Shown here in pieces: positions 22,870-34,444 of a DNA stretch of 64,000 bases. A program made the position numbers and the translations under genes. A model generated the notes under the pieces. The model made no database searches and was not told the DNA's origin. It was given only the letters and a program-made list of their open reading frames with translations. How positions within the stretch are numbered: the first letter of the stretch is position 1; each line of letters begins with the position of its first letter. Location: assembly GCA_025766275.1 (NCBI GenBank), contig JAFKAC010000010.1, positions 682,001 through 746,000 of the forward strand, given 5' to 3'. The DNA comes from Lactarius indigo. Taxonomy: Eukaryota > Basidiomycota > Agaricomycetes > Russulales > Russulaceae.

Positions 22870-23587
22870 TGTAACGTTACAGTAGGAACGTTCAGCTCGG
22901 TGTGAGCAAGTGTGGTCTTTCTATGTCAATGAGTGAAGGTTCAGCCGGTAATGGCAAGGTTTAAGTAGTTAACAAGGATCTCAGAGTATGACACAATACT
23001 CAAGATGTGAGTGGAGTTCAAGGGGGTTCAAGAGGTTCGACGGTTCAGCAGAGAGTTACCCCAAGGGAATGGGAAAACAATGTATACTGTGATGGTAAAG
23101 AAGTCGAGTCTAAGGATACAAGCTACCTAGGGCCACAACTTATATAGAGAAAGGTTTGTTTGTGTGGAACAAACAAATGGCGCAATCCGCAGCAAGCGTG
23201 AGAAGTAACACAGCAATCCGCAGCAAGCGTGAGAAGAAGGTACAGCAATCCGCAGCAGGCACGGGAAAAAGAAGAAAGTGTGCACAGCTATTCGCAGTAA
23301 GTGTGAGAAGAAACAAGGATATAAAAGGCAAGTGAGACATGTCTCAGTTTTAACAAAAGTGAGACACCTGCCATAAAAGGGTGCATTTAGCCCAAGTATA
23401 GTAGTAATAAAGACTTATAAGGACAATGAGTGTCTCATTGTCTCACTTTGCACTAGGAGAGAATCTTAAGGCTCCTAGTGCACAGCAAGTCCAAGAAAGG
23501 GAAAGCCAAGAAAGGAAAGACTTTCCCGTGAACGCAAGTGTAAGTAAGAAACTGATAGTAAAGTCAAAACAAGTCCAGTCCATAACA
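22870..23587 (-). repeat. Solo LTR of family B (718 bp) inside element C gag
   Basis: Plus-strand ends are TGTAACGTTACAG and GTCCATAACA; the element orientation is minus. The duplication CCAGA is exact at 22865-22869 and 23588-23592. TATATAAG lies near 23140 (minus) and AAGTCGAGTCT at 23101-23111. It has one more 31-bp direct-repeat unit than the B LTR at 7639-8320 and is far richer in CpG. Confidence 0.95.
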
Positions 23588-24993
23588 CCAGAGACCGGAC
23601 GACGAATGACAGCCAATGACACTGCAATATTTCGAGCCATAGGATCCGACAGAGGAGACCCACCATCAGGGAGACCTCTCGCACTAGAGTTACCACCTGG
23701 AATAGGGGGGCCTAGCAGTGACCCGCCACCACCACCTGACGGAGGAATTCCCTTCGACATAAGAAGAACTGAACCACCACGAAGACCGCCTGTAGGATCT
23801 CCAGAAGGCGGTGGAGGTGGTGGAGGCGGCGGAGGAAGCGTCGGAGGAGGAGGACATCATAACGAAAAACTTACCGGCAAGCCACCTTCCATTTTTGACG
23901 GAGACAGACTCAAAGTGGACCAATTCCTAACACAGTGGCACGTCTATTGGGGCATGAACCTGGACGCCCCCATCATGCCGAACGACTACCGAAGATGCCT
24001 CCTATTCCTGTCCTACATCAAGGGCGGGGCAGTCAGCAAATGGGTCCTATCTTTCCTAAACTGGCTCAACAGACAAATACAAAGAGGGATTAGTCCCTAC
24101 ACTTGAGATTTATGGGAAGCCGTAGCAGACAGCTTCAGCCAGCGATTCGAAAACACGCTGGAACGAGAACAGGCGCAAGCAATACTACGAAAAGGCTTCA
24201 AGATGTCAGGAGAGGACATTGACAAGTACGTTAATGATTTCGAACAGCTCGCACGGAAGGCTCACTACCGCCTCAACAAACCACAAACCATCGACCTCTT
24301 CACGTTGGGTTTGCCCAAGGAACTATTCAAAAACGCGTTCCAGTTTGATGACCCGGTCACATTCGACGACTGGAAAAGAGCTGTTCTCAAGCAGCAGAAG
24401 AACTATATACACCTTAAGGCGAGGCTCAACGAATACAAGAATATGTCTACGCAACCAAAGAAGCAGAGTGGCAACGCGGGGTGGACACTCCCACAGAACC
24501 TGCCACAAACCAACCCATGGGCAATGGACACATCCGCGGATCACGCCAAGGTCCGACTCGCGGGGTTGGAGGACATCGACTTTAACAAATTGCCTCACAC
24601 GTGGTCTCCACCTCCATTCCCACCAAGGGGAGGACCCGGAACCCGAGGACGAGGAAGAGGAGGGTCTCGAAGGGACCTAAGGAACGTCCTTTGTTATAAC
24701 TGTAACGCTCCGGGGCATCTCTCACGAAATTGTCCGCATCCGCGACCCCAGAGACAGTGGCAGAATTCCCCCTCCAGCAGCAGAATGACCGAAACCACGT
24801 GGTACCCTCAAGGACCGGTATCACAATACAAGCCATCGGTGCAAGGTTACACGTCACCACCAGTAAGCGCAACACCCATGCCACAGATCAGTGCGGCCAC
24901 TACCGTCAAAACCGCTGGAGAACAGGCAAAGGAGTGGCTCACGCAGGTGGCCAACAGCACGGATGAGGTGAAAGACCTCATACTTCAAGATTT

Positions 24994-27900
24994 GTGGGGA
25001 AAAGAGGGTTTTCGGGACGCCTGAACCCGTCAGTCTGGGTGAGGGCTTTACAATGTAATTCTGTAATTGTGACAACGCACTATCGATCTCTACGAATTCC
25101 AGTGACTGTCCAAACGAATTACCAAACGACTGAAACTAAGGCGTTGGTCGACTCCGGAGTGACCGACAACTTCATCTGACCAAGTATGGCAGCCCGGGCT
25201 GGAATCTCGGTGCAACCTCTAGAAGTACCTCGCAAGATTTGGAACATAGACAATACGGAAAATAAAGCTGGGTTGATCACTCATTTTGTCAACTTAGAAG
25301 TAAAAACGCGAGGACAAATCAAAAAAATGACCTTCCTGGTCACCGACCTTGGAAGCGAAGACATGGTGCTGGGCTACCCATGGCTAAGCGCCTTCGAACC
25401 CACCATCAACTGGACGATGGCAACAATACACCCCGACATGCAGCCGGTAGTACTAGCTACTGCCAAAGAATTACTTACGACAACTGCCATTCGAGCCTTA
25501 ACAGTGGCCGAAAAGGAGGACATAGTGCAAGACTTAGATGAAACAACTTTTGCAAGAGCAACTACCTCGACGGAGTTAGCCATCCAGGCAAAGCAACAAC
25601 AAACTGCGGCCGTGCTTCCCCCAGCATACGCCGCGTTCAGCAAGCTTTTGAACGAGCAGGCCTCTCACCGCTTCCCACCGGCAAGGCCATGGGATCACGC
25701 AATAGACTTCAAACCATCCGCACTGGCTGCCATCGACTGTAAGATATATCCCATGACACAAAAGGAAGAGGGCGAATTGAAGGAGTTTCTCGAAGAAAAG
25801 CTGAAGCAAGGGTATTTACGCCCTTCAATCTCCCCGTACGCCTCCTCCTTCTTCTTCATTAAAAAGAAGGACGGAAAACTACGCCCGGTACAGGATTACC
25901 GGGTTATCAATTCTCACACTATCCGCAACCAATATCCACTCCCCTTAATTCAAGACCTCATCCTAGATCTCAGCAACACCCACATTTATACGAAGTTAGA
26001 TATTCGTTGGGGCTACAATAACATACAGATCCGCGAAGGTGATCAAGAAAAAGCGGCATTCAAAACCAAGTTTGGCCTTTTTGAGCCAACGGTCATGTTC
26101 TTCGGCCTTACTAACTCCCCCGCTACCTTCCAAGCCATGATGAACCACATTTACCATGACACGATAGCAAAACATGAGCGGCTGGGCACCAAGATACGTG
26201 TTTACATGGATGACATCGGCATAGCCACTCATTTTGACCACGACCTCGCAGCCCACATAGCCGCGGTCAGCGATGTTCTCCACGTAGCAGAAGAACACGA
26301 CCTCTACTTCAAACTAGAGAAATGCCTATTTCATCAGCCGCGAATGGATTACCTGGGGGTAATCCTTGAAAAGGGGGTAACTCGAATGGACCCTGTAAAA
26401 GTTCAAGGCATCAAAGACTGGCCGACACCGACAAAGGTCAAGGATGTCCGATCCTTCCTAGGCTTCTGTAACTTTTACAGACTTTTCATTCGCGGCTTCG
26501 CAAATCACGCCAAACCGCTAACCAAACTGACACGAAAGGATGAAGAATGGCGATGGACGGAGGAAGAGGACAAGGCGTTCAACACCTTGAAACGCCTCGT
26601 AATGGAAGAACCAGTGCTGGCACATCCCATTCTTCAAGACCCGTTCGAACTAGAAGTTGATGCCTCAGGCTACGCGGTGGGAGTCGTTCTACTACAAAAG
26701 AAATCTGACGGCAAGCGACACCCCATAGGCTATTACTTGGCAACGCTCTCCGAAGCCGAGCAAAATTATGATATCTATGACCTGGAACTGCTCGTGATAG
26801 TGAAGGCCCTGTGAAATTGGAGGCCACTACTTGCAGGAGCCCCCCATAAGATCAAAATCTATTCAGATCATCTAAACCTACAATACTGGAAGTCGCCACA
26901 GAAGATTAGTAGATGGGTTGCCAGGGAAGTACTTGAACTCTCTGAATACGATTTCGAGATTCACCACATCAAGGGGAAGAACAACGGAAGAGCAGATGCT
27001 TTGTCAAGACGACCAGATTACAACCAAGGAGTCGAAGACAACAACGAAGTCGTTGTTCTACCCCCCGAAATCTTCGTACGAACTCTCAACACCGCGCGTA
27101 CCTTCGTTGCAAACCCAAATCTACTCCAACCGCGCCACCAACAAGATGAGGAAGTAATCAAATTGTGGGCGGACCCTCACTGCCTCAAGAAGATACAAGG
27201 AGAGTGGTATAAAGACGGCAAGTTCGTAATAACCAGACCTGCATCAACGCAGCGCGTGCTAATACATGATCATCATGACTTGCCCATACACAGCCACCCG
27301 GGGATTGCGAGGACCCAACGCATCCTGGAACAACATTACTGGTGGCCAAGACTCCGCAGAGATGTGTACGAGTACGTGCAAGGCTGCGCCGAATGCCAGC
27401 GAAACAAAGTAAACACAAGACCTATACGAGCCACGCTGCACCCCATCATGCTGATACTGGAAGCCACACCATTCCACACAGTGGCGGTAGACTTCATCAC
27501 CAAGCTCCCCTCATCCGAGGGGTACGACAGCATACTGACAGTTACAGATCATGACTGCAGTAAAGCTTCCATTTTCATCCCGTGCCAAGAAGAGATCACC
27601 GCAGAAGAGACGGCAACGCTGTATGTCACCCACGTGTTTAAACGTTTCGGATTACCGCGTAAAATCATCAGTGACCGCGACCCTCGTTTCACGTCCAAGT
27701 TCACCAGAGAAGCTTGTCGCATTCTGGGAATTCAGCAGAACATATCCACGGTGTACCACCCGCGCACTGACGGTCAGTCTGAAAGGACTAACCAGTGGCT
27801 GGAACAGTACCTGCGCTTCTGGGTGAACGAGCGACAAGATAACTGGACCACTTATCTGCCAATCACCGAATTTGCGCACAACAACTGGCCACATGAACAC

Positions 27901-29733
27901 ACGAAACAGTCGCTGTTTCAGCTCCTGATGGGATATGACCCGCAAGCCAATTGGACTGATAAGCCTTCTCCCATCCCTCAGGTCACAGCACGGCTGACAC
28001 AGCTAAAAGAAGCTAGACAAAACGCCCAACGCCTCATGAAGAAGGCCCAAGAAGCATGGATACGCAACAAAGATACACCCAAATTCCGCATCAACAATCT
28101 CGTATGGTTGGAAGGGAAGCACCTTCGAACCAATCAGCCCACAGCGAAATTGGCGGCGCGACGCCACGGCCCCTTTCGAGTGATTCAGGTGATGTCACCA
28201 TACAACTATCATCTAGAACTTCCCACACAGTGGACTATTCACCCAGTATTCCACATCGATCTTCTCACCCCGTACAAACAAACTCCTCTTCACAGCGAAA
28301 ACTTCCCACGTCCACCGCCGGAACTGATCAATGGGGAAGAAGAGTATGAAGTCGAGGCCGTTCTAGACGCTTGGCATTTCGGAAGAAAGAAACACCTTCA
28401 ATACCTCATCAAATGGAAGGGTTACTCGGACTCGGAAAATCAGTGGGTCGATAAGGATGACGTCTTTGCACCAGAGGCAATCCGCCTCTATCAGGAAACA
28501 AGAGCACACGGACAACAAGTTAAAACGAGCAGTGCTAAAGTCGAAGGAAGTCATCCCCTGTTCCTTCACTCTCTCACCACTCATATGCCTACTTCTCCAT
28601 TGCGACATGTCACCCAAGCAGTGCTCCTTGACTCCCTCACACAAGACGCCCGCGCCCTCTTGGCTGAGGATGACGACACCGAGGTACCAAACACTCAGCT
28701 CACACCATGGGCACCTCTTGCGCCAACAGAGGGGCCCATCACCGCACAAGAGTGGACCAACATCGTCACCCAGTTCCCCAACCCAACGACTCTCCCTGAC
28801 GGCGAACCCGCCATCGTCCACATCTTCCGAAACGATCGCGGCAAACGTGAACCCATCGCCGCTATCCCCCCAAGCGATGACCTCATCGGCGTTCGCGGAA
28901 TTTTCCTGAGCAACGACCAGTGTTCAAGCGCTGATGGAATACGAGTTGGAGGGGTGGAGGAGAGTGGCAGCAGAGTGGCAGAAGGAACAGCTCGACTCAG
29001 CAGCGGCCCGACTGAGGGAGATGCGCGAGCGACGGCAGCGATGGCGGCAGCTGAGGCTGGCCATGACAACGAAGATTATTACCCGGTGAGACACTCCTTC
29101 CTTCGAACAAAACGCGACCCTGATAATCCCCTCATCACACCCTGGCTCGTCTACTCCGATGGCTCCCCCATGTATCGAGGACGTGTGCGCGTGCCTGGTG
29201 CCGCCGATCACCGTCCGTTCACCACCACCGAGGACCCTGCACATGTCATTGCGCCTGAAGGGTTCCGGGCAAACCGACGACCCCATCACATTCGATACCC
29301 CATCACTGGACCCGATGGAGTAGAGCGAGACGCCTCGCACGTCCAGCTCATTGGAGGAGCGGACCCTCTCATCTTGGGAGTTATACCAGGGTCGCTGCAT
29401 GTGTACGGTAAGCCCTTCTATGCCGAACCCCACGTATCCACCGTGCTCCACCCCACATACCCCCACGAGGACCTCATTGTCTTCGAGGCGGACCGCATCA
29501 CCGACTGAGCACTCAATCGCATCAACGACGAGTCGCTCACGGCGGAGGTCACGTGCTTCCGCGCGGCCAGCTACGAGCTGGACCGACTTCAGGCATGGGT
29601 GAGTCAGCTCCACGCCATGATTGAATGCGCACAAGACAATAGGCGAGACTCCATCTACCGTCTGGAACGCGCCACTGCCTTGGAGCGTATCGCGGACGAG
29701 CAGTGGGACTGGCCGGCAAGGGACTTTCGGTGA
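24994..29733 (+). pseudogene. pol: Element C pol: PR-RT-RNase H-integrase-chromodomain plus C-terminal extension
   Basis: Pol lies in the -1 frame of Gag. Protease: LVDSGVTDNF (about 25145). RT: YMDD at 26203-26214. RNase H: ELEVDASGYAVG and YDIYDLELL. Integrase: HHCC zinc site (HSHPGIARTQ to CAECQRNK), catalytic Asp in VDFITKLPS, Asp in ISDRDPRF and Glu in DGQSERTNQ. Chromodomain: YEVEAVLDAWHFG, YLIKWKGYSDSENQW (about 28345-28480). An extension of about 415 residues follows, ending DWPARDF. In-frame TGA at 25177, 26812 and 29506 are the only breaks, each in a likely CGA context. Chromodomains of this group steer integration to marked chromatin. Confidence 0.94.
24997..25003 (+). other. Candidate -1 frameshift site GGGAAAA
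   Basis: In the Gag frame the heptamer is read G GGA AAA, the X XXY YYZ arrangement for -1 slippage. Slipping here gives GKRGFSGRL, the start of the Pol frame, 18 nt before the Gag stop. At the same place families A and F have GAAAAAG and G has GAAGAAG. A downstream structure was not assessed. Confidence 0.5.
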
Positions 29734-29750
29734 GTTGGGGTCTCACGCTG

Positions 29751-29762
29751 AAAAGGGGGTGA
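29751..29762 (+). other. Polypurine tract of element C
   Basis: AAAAGGGGGTGA lies directly before the 3' LTR. The same tract precedes the 3' LTRs of F and G. Confidence 0.85.
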
Positions 29763-30310
29763 TGTTACATTTGGCTCGAATGGACTGATAGTACGACTTG
29801 GGACCCTTACTGTACCAGTTGCAACTATGGCGGTAAGGTAGATTAGTTGCAGACTTACCTACAGTGATACGGTAGTACGATAGGCGATACGGCTGATAGC
29901 TGACTGAGCAGTACCTGGATGACTCGATACTAGTACAGGTACTAGTAGTTGTGGTGTTGCGTTGTTTCTGCGATACGTTGGACGCTACTATACTGTGACT
30001 CATAGCAGCACTTGAAAGCCTGCTTGTGACTTGTATTTAAACTGTCTTGTGAAGACCAAGATACGCCATCTTGGTCTTCTTGAATTGTCACTTGTTTCTA
30101 TCTATTCGCTATTCTCTCTCCCTTTCTATTCTGAGTCAGGAGTCCAACTTCGTTTGTGACAGAATACGAAGATAAGCAGGCTTGCCGGTGTACCTCCGCG
30201 TATTCACCAAGGACAAGAACACGGACCTCCGCGTCATCGTGTCGAGCTCACCGCTAAGTTGTTACCACCACATTGCACTCAAGTCGGGCTAACGTCGTGA
30301 CGGCGTTACA
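29763..30310 (+). repeat. 3' LTR of element C (548 bp)
   Basis: Same ends and length as the 5' LTR; hairpin at 30051-30079. It keeps CG at four of the six divergent sites (29890, 30232, 30285, 30296) and has lost it at two (29817, 29828). The target duplication CCAGG follows. Confidence 0.97.
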
Positions 30311-30391
30311 CCAGGCAAAATGGCCACAACAGATGGGGTGGATGTGCAACTTGGGTGAACAAGCTGTGGAGAGGGGGTATGAGGGGGGTGA

Positions 30392-30887
30392 TGTTACGGT
30401 ACAGACTACACAACATGTTGTGGATGACTCATGACCAGTTATGACTATGGTCTGACCCAGTATTAGTCATGGACTCTTACACTGCATCAGTCAGCAGATT
30501 CTAGTAGCTTCTGTATGACTCATTCCTAGGATAGTGGTGCTAGGGTTTGAGCTAGTTATGCTATTGGTTACCTATTGTTCTAGTGGCGCTTTAAAGCCCA
30601 CATGTATCTGTATAAGTAGTAGTCACAGAAGACCAAGAGTCCCCATCTTGGTCTTCTTCAATCCACCATCTTGACTTGTCTCTCATCTGCCTTAGTCTTT
30701 GACTAAGAGTGCTTCCACTTCTACCAACCAAGGGTAGAGACTTCTTCATCCTTTGCTGCAGCATGTGCTAGAAGAGCCCTTGTTCAGCTTGTGTTGGGCT
30801 GACACATGATCCCCATTTGCCTGATATTTGCTAAGTTGTTTACACCATCATGAGTCTAAGTCAGACTAATGCCTGTGGAGCGTAACA
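30392..30887 (+). repeat. 5' LTR of element G (496 bp)
   Basis: It begins TGTTACGGTACAGAC and ends GGAGCGTAACA. TATAAG is at 30611, with hairpin arms GAAGACCAAGA and TCTTGGTCTTC. The predicted RNA start ATCTTGGTCTT is at 30645-30655. Confidence 0.92.
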
Positions 30888-30900
30888 TTAAGACCAAGAC
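30888..30900 (+). other. Primer-binding site of element G
   Basis: TTAAGACCAAGAC; ten of eleven bases still pair with 30645-30655, the last being C in place of T. Confidence 0.7.
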
Positions 30901-32551
30901 CCTTCAATGTGGTGTATTCAACAAGAGAATAGTGGACATCTTTCCATCCTTACTCCCTCAAATGACAAGGAGATCACAATGTACCAACATGGTTCCTGGG
31001 AGCAGCCCAGTGGAGAGAACAAGGAGAAGATGCTGAATACTTTGTAGAGTTTAACAGTCCTAACTGTTTCTGACCTGTTGAGTTTAATTTTGACCACCTC
31101 TGTTGGACCAAGGTTACATGGAATCCTATAGACCATTGCTGGGACATTGTACGCCCAGTAGGAAGAAATTACAACAGTGACGTCAACGCCTGTGAGCTTA
31201 ATAGCCATGTAGATTATGGCCCCATTGATGGGCAAGCACAGGAACATACGGATGAAGGTATTAGTGGAGAAGAAGCTTCTGAGAGTCAAGAATCTCCCAG
31301 TTGAAGAAACACACCAGCAGAAGATGCTAGCTTAGGAGCTATTGGCGAACATATCATATGGCAAACTGAGTCACTCACTATTCACCCAACTGAACCAGAA
31401 GTAATCCACATTCACAGCCCAGCTGTCACAATGGCTACAGCAACCATCACACAGGGAGAAGTGCAGTTGGCTGCTGACACCATAGATCAGTTGGCCCAAG
31501 AAGAACAATGCCACATCACACAAGAAGCACAGGCCATATTGGCCCCCATCAACCCACAGACTGGACATCATATGATGGATGATGATGTCACCATACATCG
31601 CACCATTGGACCCAATGTACCTGATCCACCTAGCAGCGGAGGACCATCAAGAGGATTACCAGGAGATGGACCACCCCCACAAGGAGGAGGATTTGGAGGA
31701 TTCCCTGGAGGACACCCCAGAGGACCACCAGGAGGAGGACTACCAGGAGGAGGACTACCAGGTGCAGGTCTTGTTGTTCCCCCCCAAAATAACAAATTGG
31801 CTGGCAAAGCACCCACAGTATTCAATGGAGAACGTGCCAAAGTTGAAGCATTTCTCACACAATGGCATGTCTATTGGGGGCATGAATGCAGACAAAGGCA
31901 TAATGGCAACACCATATCAATGCACCCTACTTTTCCTATCCTACATCAAGGGTGTCAACATCAGTGAACGGATACTAGCCATACTCACATGGCTTGACAG
32001 CCAAATACAAACAGGCATACCCCGTACCAGTGAAGGGTTGTGGAACAAAGTCATGTGCAGCTTTATGCAGCACTTCAGAAATACAATGGAGCAAGAACAA
32101 GCTCAATATGAACTCAAGAAAGGGCTTAAGATGATTGGGGGAAATCTAGATGAGTATTGCACCCAGTTCAAACAATTAGTATGCCATGCTCAGTATTGAC
32201 TTGACAATCCTCAGATGTTGGACCTATTTGCGAGCAGGCTACCCAAGGATCTATACTCCAAGGTTTATACTCTTGATTCCCTGAGAAACTACTGCAAGTG
32301 GAAAGAAGCTGCCACCACTTGCCAACAACAATACATGCACCTTAAAGCAATGCTTGACCAAGGAGCACCACAGAAGCAGGAAAGACCATGTCAACAACAT
32401 CAGTGGCAGGGACCACCAAGGAGTTCCTGGCAACCCAGAAATATATCAAGGGATCCAAATGCCATGGGTATGTCAGCAGATTGCATTTGAGGGTGGTTAA
32501 TGGGAGCAGAAGACATACTTGCTCTGCAACCCACATACTGACATAGAGGAG
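30901..32551 (+). pseudogene. gag: Element G gag, 5' part
   Basis: The pre-Gag part has several stops but keeps YFVEFNSPN, VTWNPIDHCWDIVRPVG and NACELNS. Gag starts at 31431 (MATATITQGEVQLAAD) with INPQTGHHM, a Gly/Pro linker (31640-31770) and VEAFLTQWHVYWG. An extra G near 31880 shifts the frame; the next frame carries FLSYIKGVNISERILAIL and DEYCTQFKQL to a TGA near 32197, then LDLFASRLPKDLYSKV to a TGA at 32488. It ends where F begins, within the sequence coding HRGGF. The knuckle part is at 49947-50264. Confidence 0.85.
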
Positions 32552-33653
32552 TGTTATGCTCCACAGGCATTAGTCTGACTTGGACATGTGATGGCATAGA
32601 TGACTTAGCAAAGACCAGGTGAATGGGGACTATATATCAACCAAACACAAGCTGAACAGGGGCTTGACAGGCACACGCTGCAGCGAAATATATGAGGAGG
32701 CTATACCCTTGGTTAGTATAAGTGGAAAGGCACTTAGTTCTTAAGACCAAGGCAGATAAGAGATGAGTCAAGGTAGTGGATTGAAGAAGACCAAGATGGA
32801 GAGTCTTGGTCTTCTAGAGCAACTACTTATACAGGTACACACAGGCTTTAAAGCACCACTAGAATACTAACTATCCAGTAGCATAACTAGCTTAAACCCT
32901 AGTACAGCTATCCTAGGAATGAGTCATACATGTAACGCCACTACCGGGGTGTTAGGTATGGCCTGTACCAAGTCAGTCAAACGGCGGTAGCGCAACCTCT
33001 GAGGTTTGGCTTCAGTAGAATGATGCACAAGGATCACAAGGACATAAGTCACTTGGACCGTAGAGGAAGGCTAAGACGCAAAGGTCTAGCAAAAGGTAGG
33101 GGGTTGTGAGACGGGGAAGTGCACAAAGGCATTTGTGTTAGACAAGTGTAGTTATTACACAAGAAGTCTAGTCTACCGTACAAGCTAGGCATGACTAGGT
33201 TTAAATAGACATTAGGCTGTATGGCCACTGCAAACAGATGGCAACATCGCTGAATCAGGGGATAAAGGGATAAGCATAAGGAGAACAAAGGGATGATCAT
33301 AATGGGAACAAAGGTGAATCACGCAGGGATGCATGTGAGTGAGAATGAAATGGAAACTAGCACATGTCAAGCTTTATCAGAAGGAAACATTGATAAGCAG
33401 GGCGTGCGATAGGAACCGGGTAATCGTAAAGTCCATGTTATTATACAGGGCTCGTAGAGTATCAGGGATGGGATAGTGAAAGAGAAGAGAACGAGTCCAA
33501 AGACAAAGGTTCGTAGCAATACATGAGTTACGCATCACATGCGAACTACATGCTGACTGATATGATGTAAGAGTCCATGACTAATGTTAAGTCGGACCAT
33601 AGTTATAACCGGTCATGAGTCACACAGAAGGAGTCAGAGTCTGTACCGTAACA
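32552..33653 (-). repeat. 3' LTR of element F, split by solo LTR K
   Basis: Without K and its duplication it is about 509 bp, close to the 511-bp 5' LTR at 49436-49946. Many positions read CA in one copy and TG in the other, as expected if both came from CG. Confidence 0.92.
32931..33518. repeat. Solo LTR K (588 bp) with ATACA duplication
   Basis: It begins TGTAACGCCACTACC and ends GTTCGTAGCA. The duplication ATACA is exact at 32926-32930 and 33519-33523. It is richer in CpG than the surrounding F LTR, so it is a later insertion. No second copy is in the window; orientation is not fixed. Confidence 0.82.
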
Positions 33654-33665
33654 TCACCCCCTTTT
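33654..33665 (-). other. Polypurine tract of element F
   Basis: AAAAGGGGGTGA on the minus strand (its 5' end reads GAAAAG in context), directly before the 3' LTR. Confidence 0.8.
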
Positions 33666-34029
33666 CAGGAGTGAGGCCCACCTCACAAGTTAATAGTGTC
33701 CCTGCTAATCTGTCTCACTGCTTCTATTTCATCCTCAACCCTTGGTAGGGCATTGGCTCACTCCAACCGATAGATGGAGTCCATTTTGTGATGAGTGATG
33801 ACCCCTTTTTCTTCTTGAAGGCGTTGAATGCACTCTTCAAATTGTTCCTCAGCAAAGGTGTTCTGCCTGTAACAACGCACCTCTTCTGTGAGTGTCACAT
33901 CTCTGAGCATAGCGTCTGCAGGGTAACGATCCCTAAGTAAGAAGAGATCTTCATGTGCAATGAAGGCGTGATTGTTGTGCAGGAGGTGTGGTGTAGCATA
34001 TAGGGGTTTCCCATAGATGTACGGGGACC
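33666..34029 (-). pseudogene. pol: Element F pol, end of the C-terminal extension
   Basis: The minus strand encodes GSPYIYGKPLYATPH, IAHEDLFLLRDRYPADAML, LTEEVRCYRQNTFAEEQFEE and IYRLE, then a TGA, and a proper end near 33690. This is the last 115 residues or so of the post-chromodomain extension, cut off from the rest (41858 onward) by element E. The end is Glu/Gln-rich and could form a coiled coil. Confidence 0.8.
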
Positions 34030-34034
34030 CTGGA

Positions 34035-34444
34035 TGTCACGGTCATGTGACATCGTGACAAAAGTGTCACACAATGCAGTCAATAGAAAAGATGAGTCCC
34101 TGAAAGTTTTACAGAAGTCCTGGTATTGCAATGAGCATGCCTTATGGTGCCATTGACACATAGTATGCAATGTGTCAGCCTGGGTGACGTGGCTTATCAG
34201 AAAACAGTCCGAAAATAACCAGTTTGTACGAGTATAAGAAGTATTACAGAGAGTAGCACGGATCCCTTGTCTACTCTTAGTTCTTGAATACCGAGTACCA
34301 TCCAGCCTTTCTCCTCTTGCTTGTGAACTCCCTGAGTGACACAAGAACCCCCGAATCTTAACTTGCTTCAAGGAAGTAAGTCTCAACTCTACCTGTGTTG
34401 AGCTCGGCTCTGCGAAACCCATACGGTCCCTCGGAACTGTAACA
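34035..34444 (+). repeat. 5' LTR of element E (410 bp)
   Basis: It begins TGTCACGGTCATG and ends GGAACTGTAACA. TATAAG lies near 34233, and GTCTACTCTTA, complementary to the PBS, is at 34269-34279. Confidence 0.95.

Larger units (their letters stand above)
22238..25023 (+). pseudogene. gag: Element C gag with pre-Gag domain, split by an LTR
   Basis: One reading frame runs from about 22238 to the TGA at 25021. The pre-Gag part (22238-22770) has YFVEFNGPSRFRPVEFNFD and VTWNPIDTHWDVIRPAG. A conventional Gag ATG is at 22772 (MATITQAMEE). The frame is split after INP by a 718-bp B LTR, which with its duplication adds 723 bp and keeps frame. Then come an Asp/Pro/Gly-rich linker, a capsid-like region (VDQFLTQWHVYWGM, FLSYIKGGAVSKWVL, YRLNKPQTIDLFTLGLPKE) and the knuckle CYNCNAPGHLSRNC near 24690-24735. 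In-frame TGAs lie at 22520, 22711, about 22829 and 24104. Gag forms the particle; the knuckle binds RNA. Confidence 0.9.
21670..30310 (+). mobile_element. Element C: near-complete Ty3/gypsy chromovirus
   Basis: A complete plus-strand element with LTRs of 548 bp at 21670-22217 and 29763-30310, exact target duplication CCAGG (21665-21669 and 30311-30315), PBS, pre-Gag/Gag, Pol with chromodomain and long C-terminal extension, and a polypurine tract. The two LTRs differ at only 6 of 548 positions. A family-B solo LTR (22870-23587) lies in gag. Without it the element is about 7.9 kb. All seven internal stops I read are TGA. This is the youngest full element in the window. Confidence 0.97.

Noticed and set aside
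23426..24106. An ORF starting in the B solo LTR and running into Gag of C, as a possible new fusion gene
   Set aside because: The first 50 or so codons are antisense LTR sequence. The frame is kept only because LTR plus duplication is a multiple of three. No sign of selection.
30371..30391. Polypurine-like tract before the G 5' LTR as evidence of a tandem element sharing an LTR
   Set aside because: The upstream 75 bp after element C shows no Pol extension or other element sequence. Probably chance or target preference.
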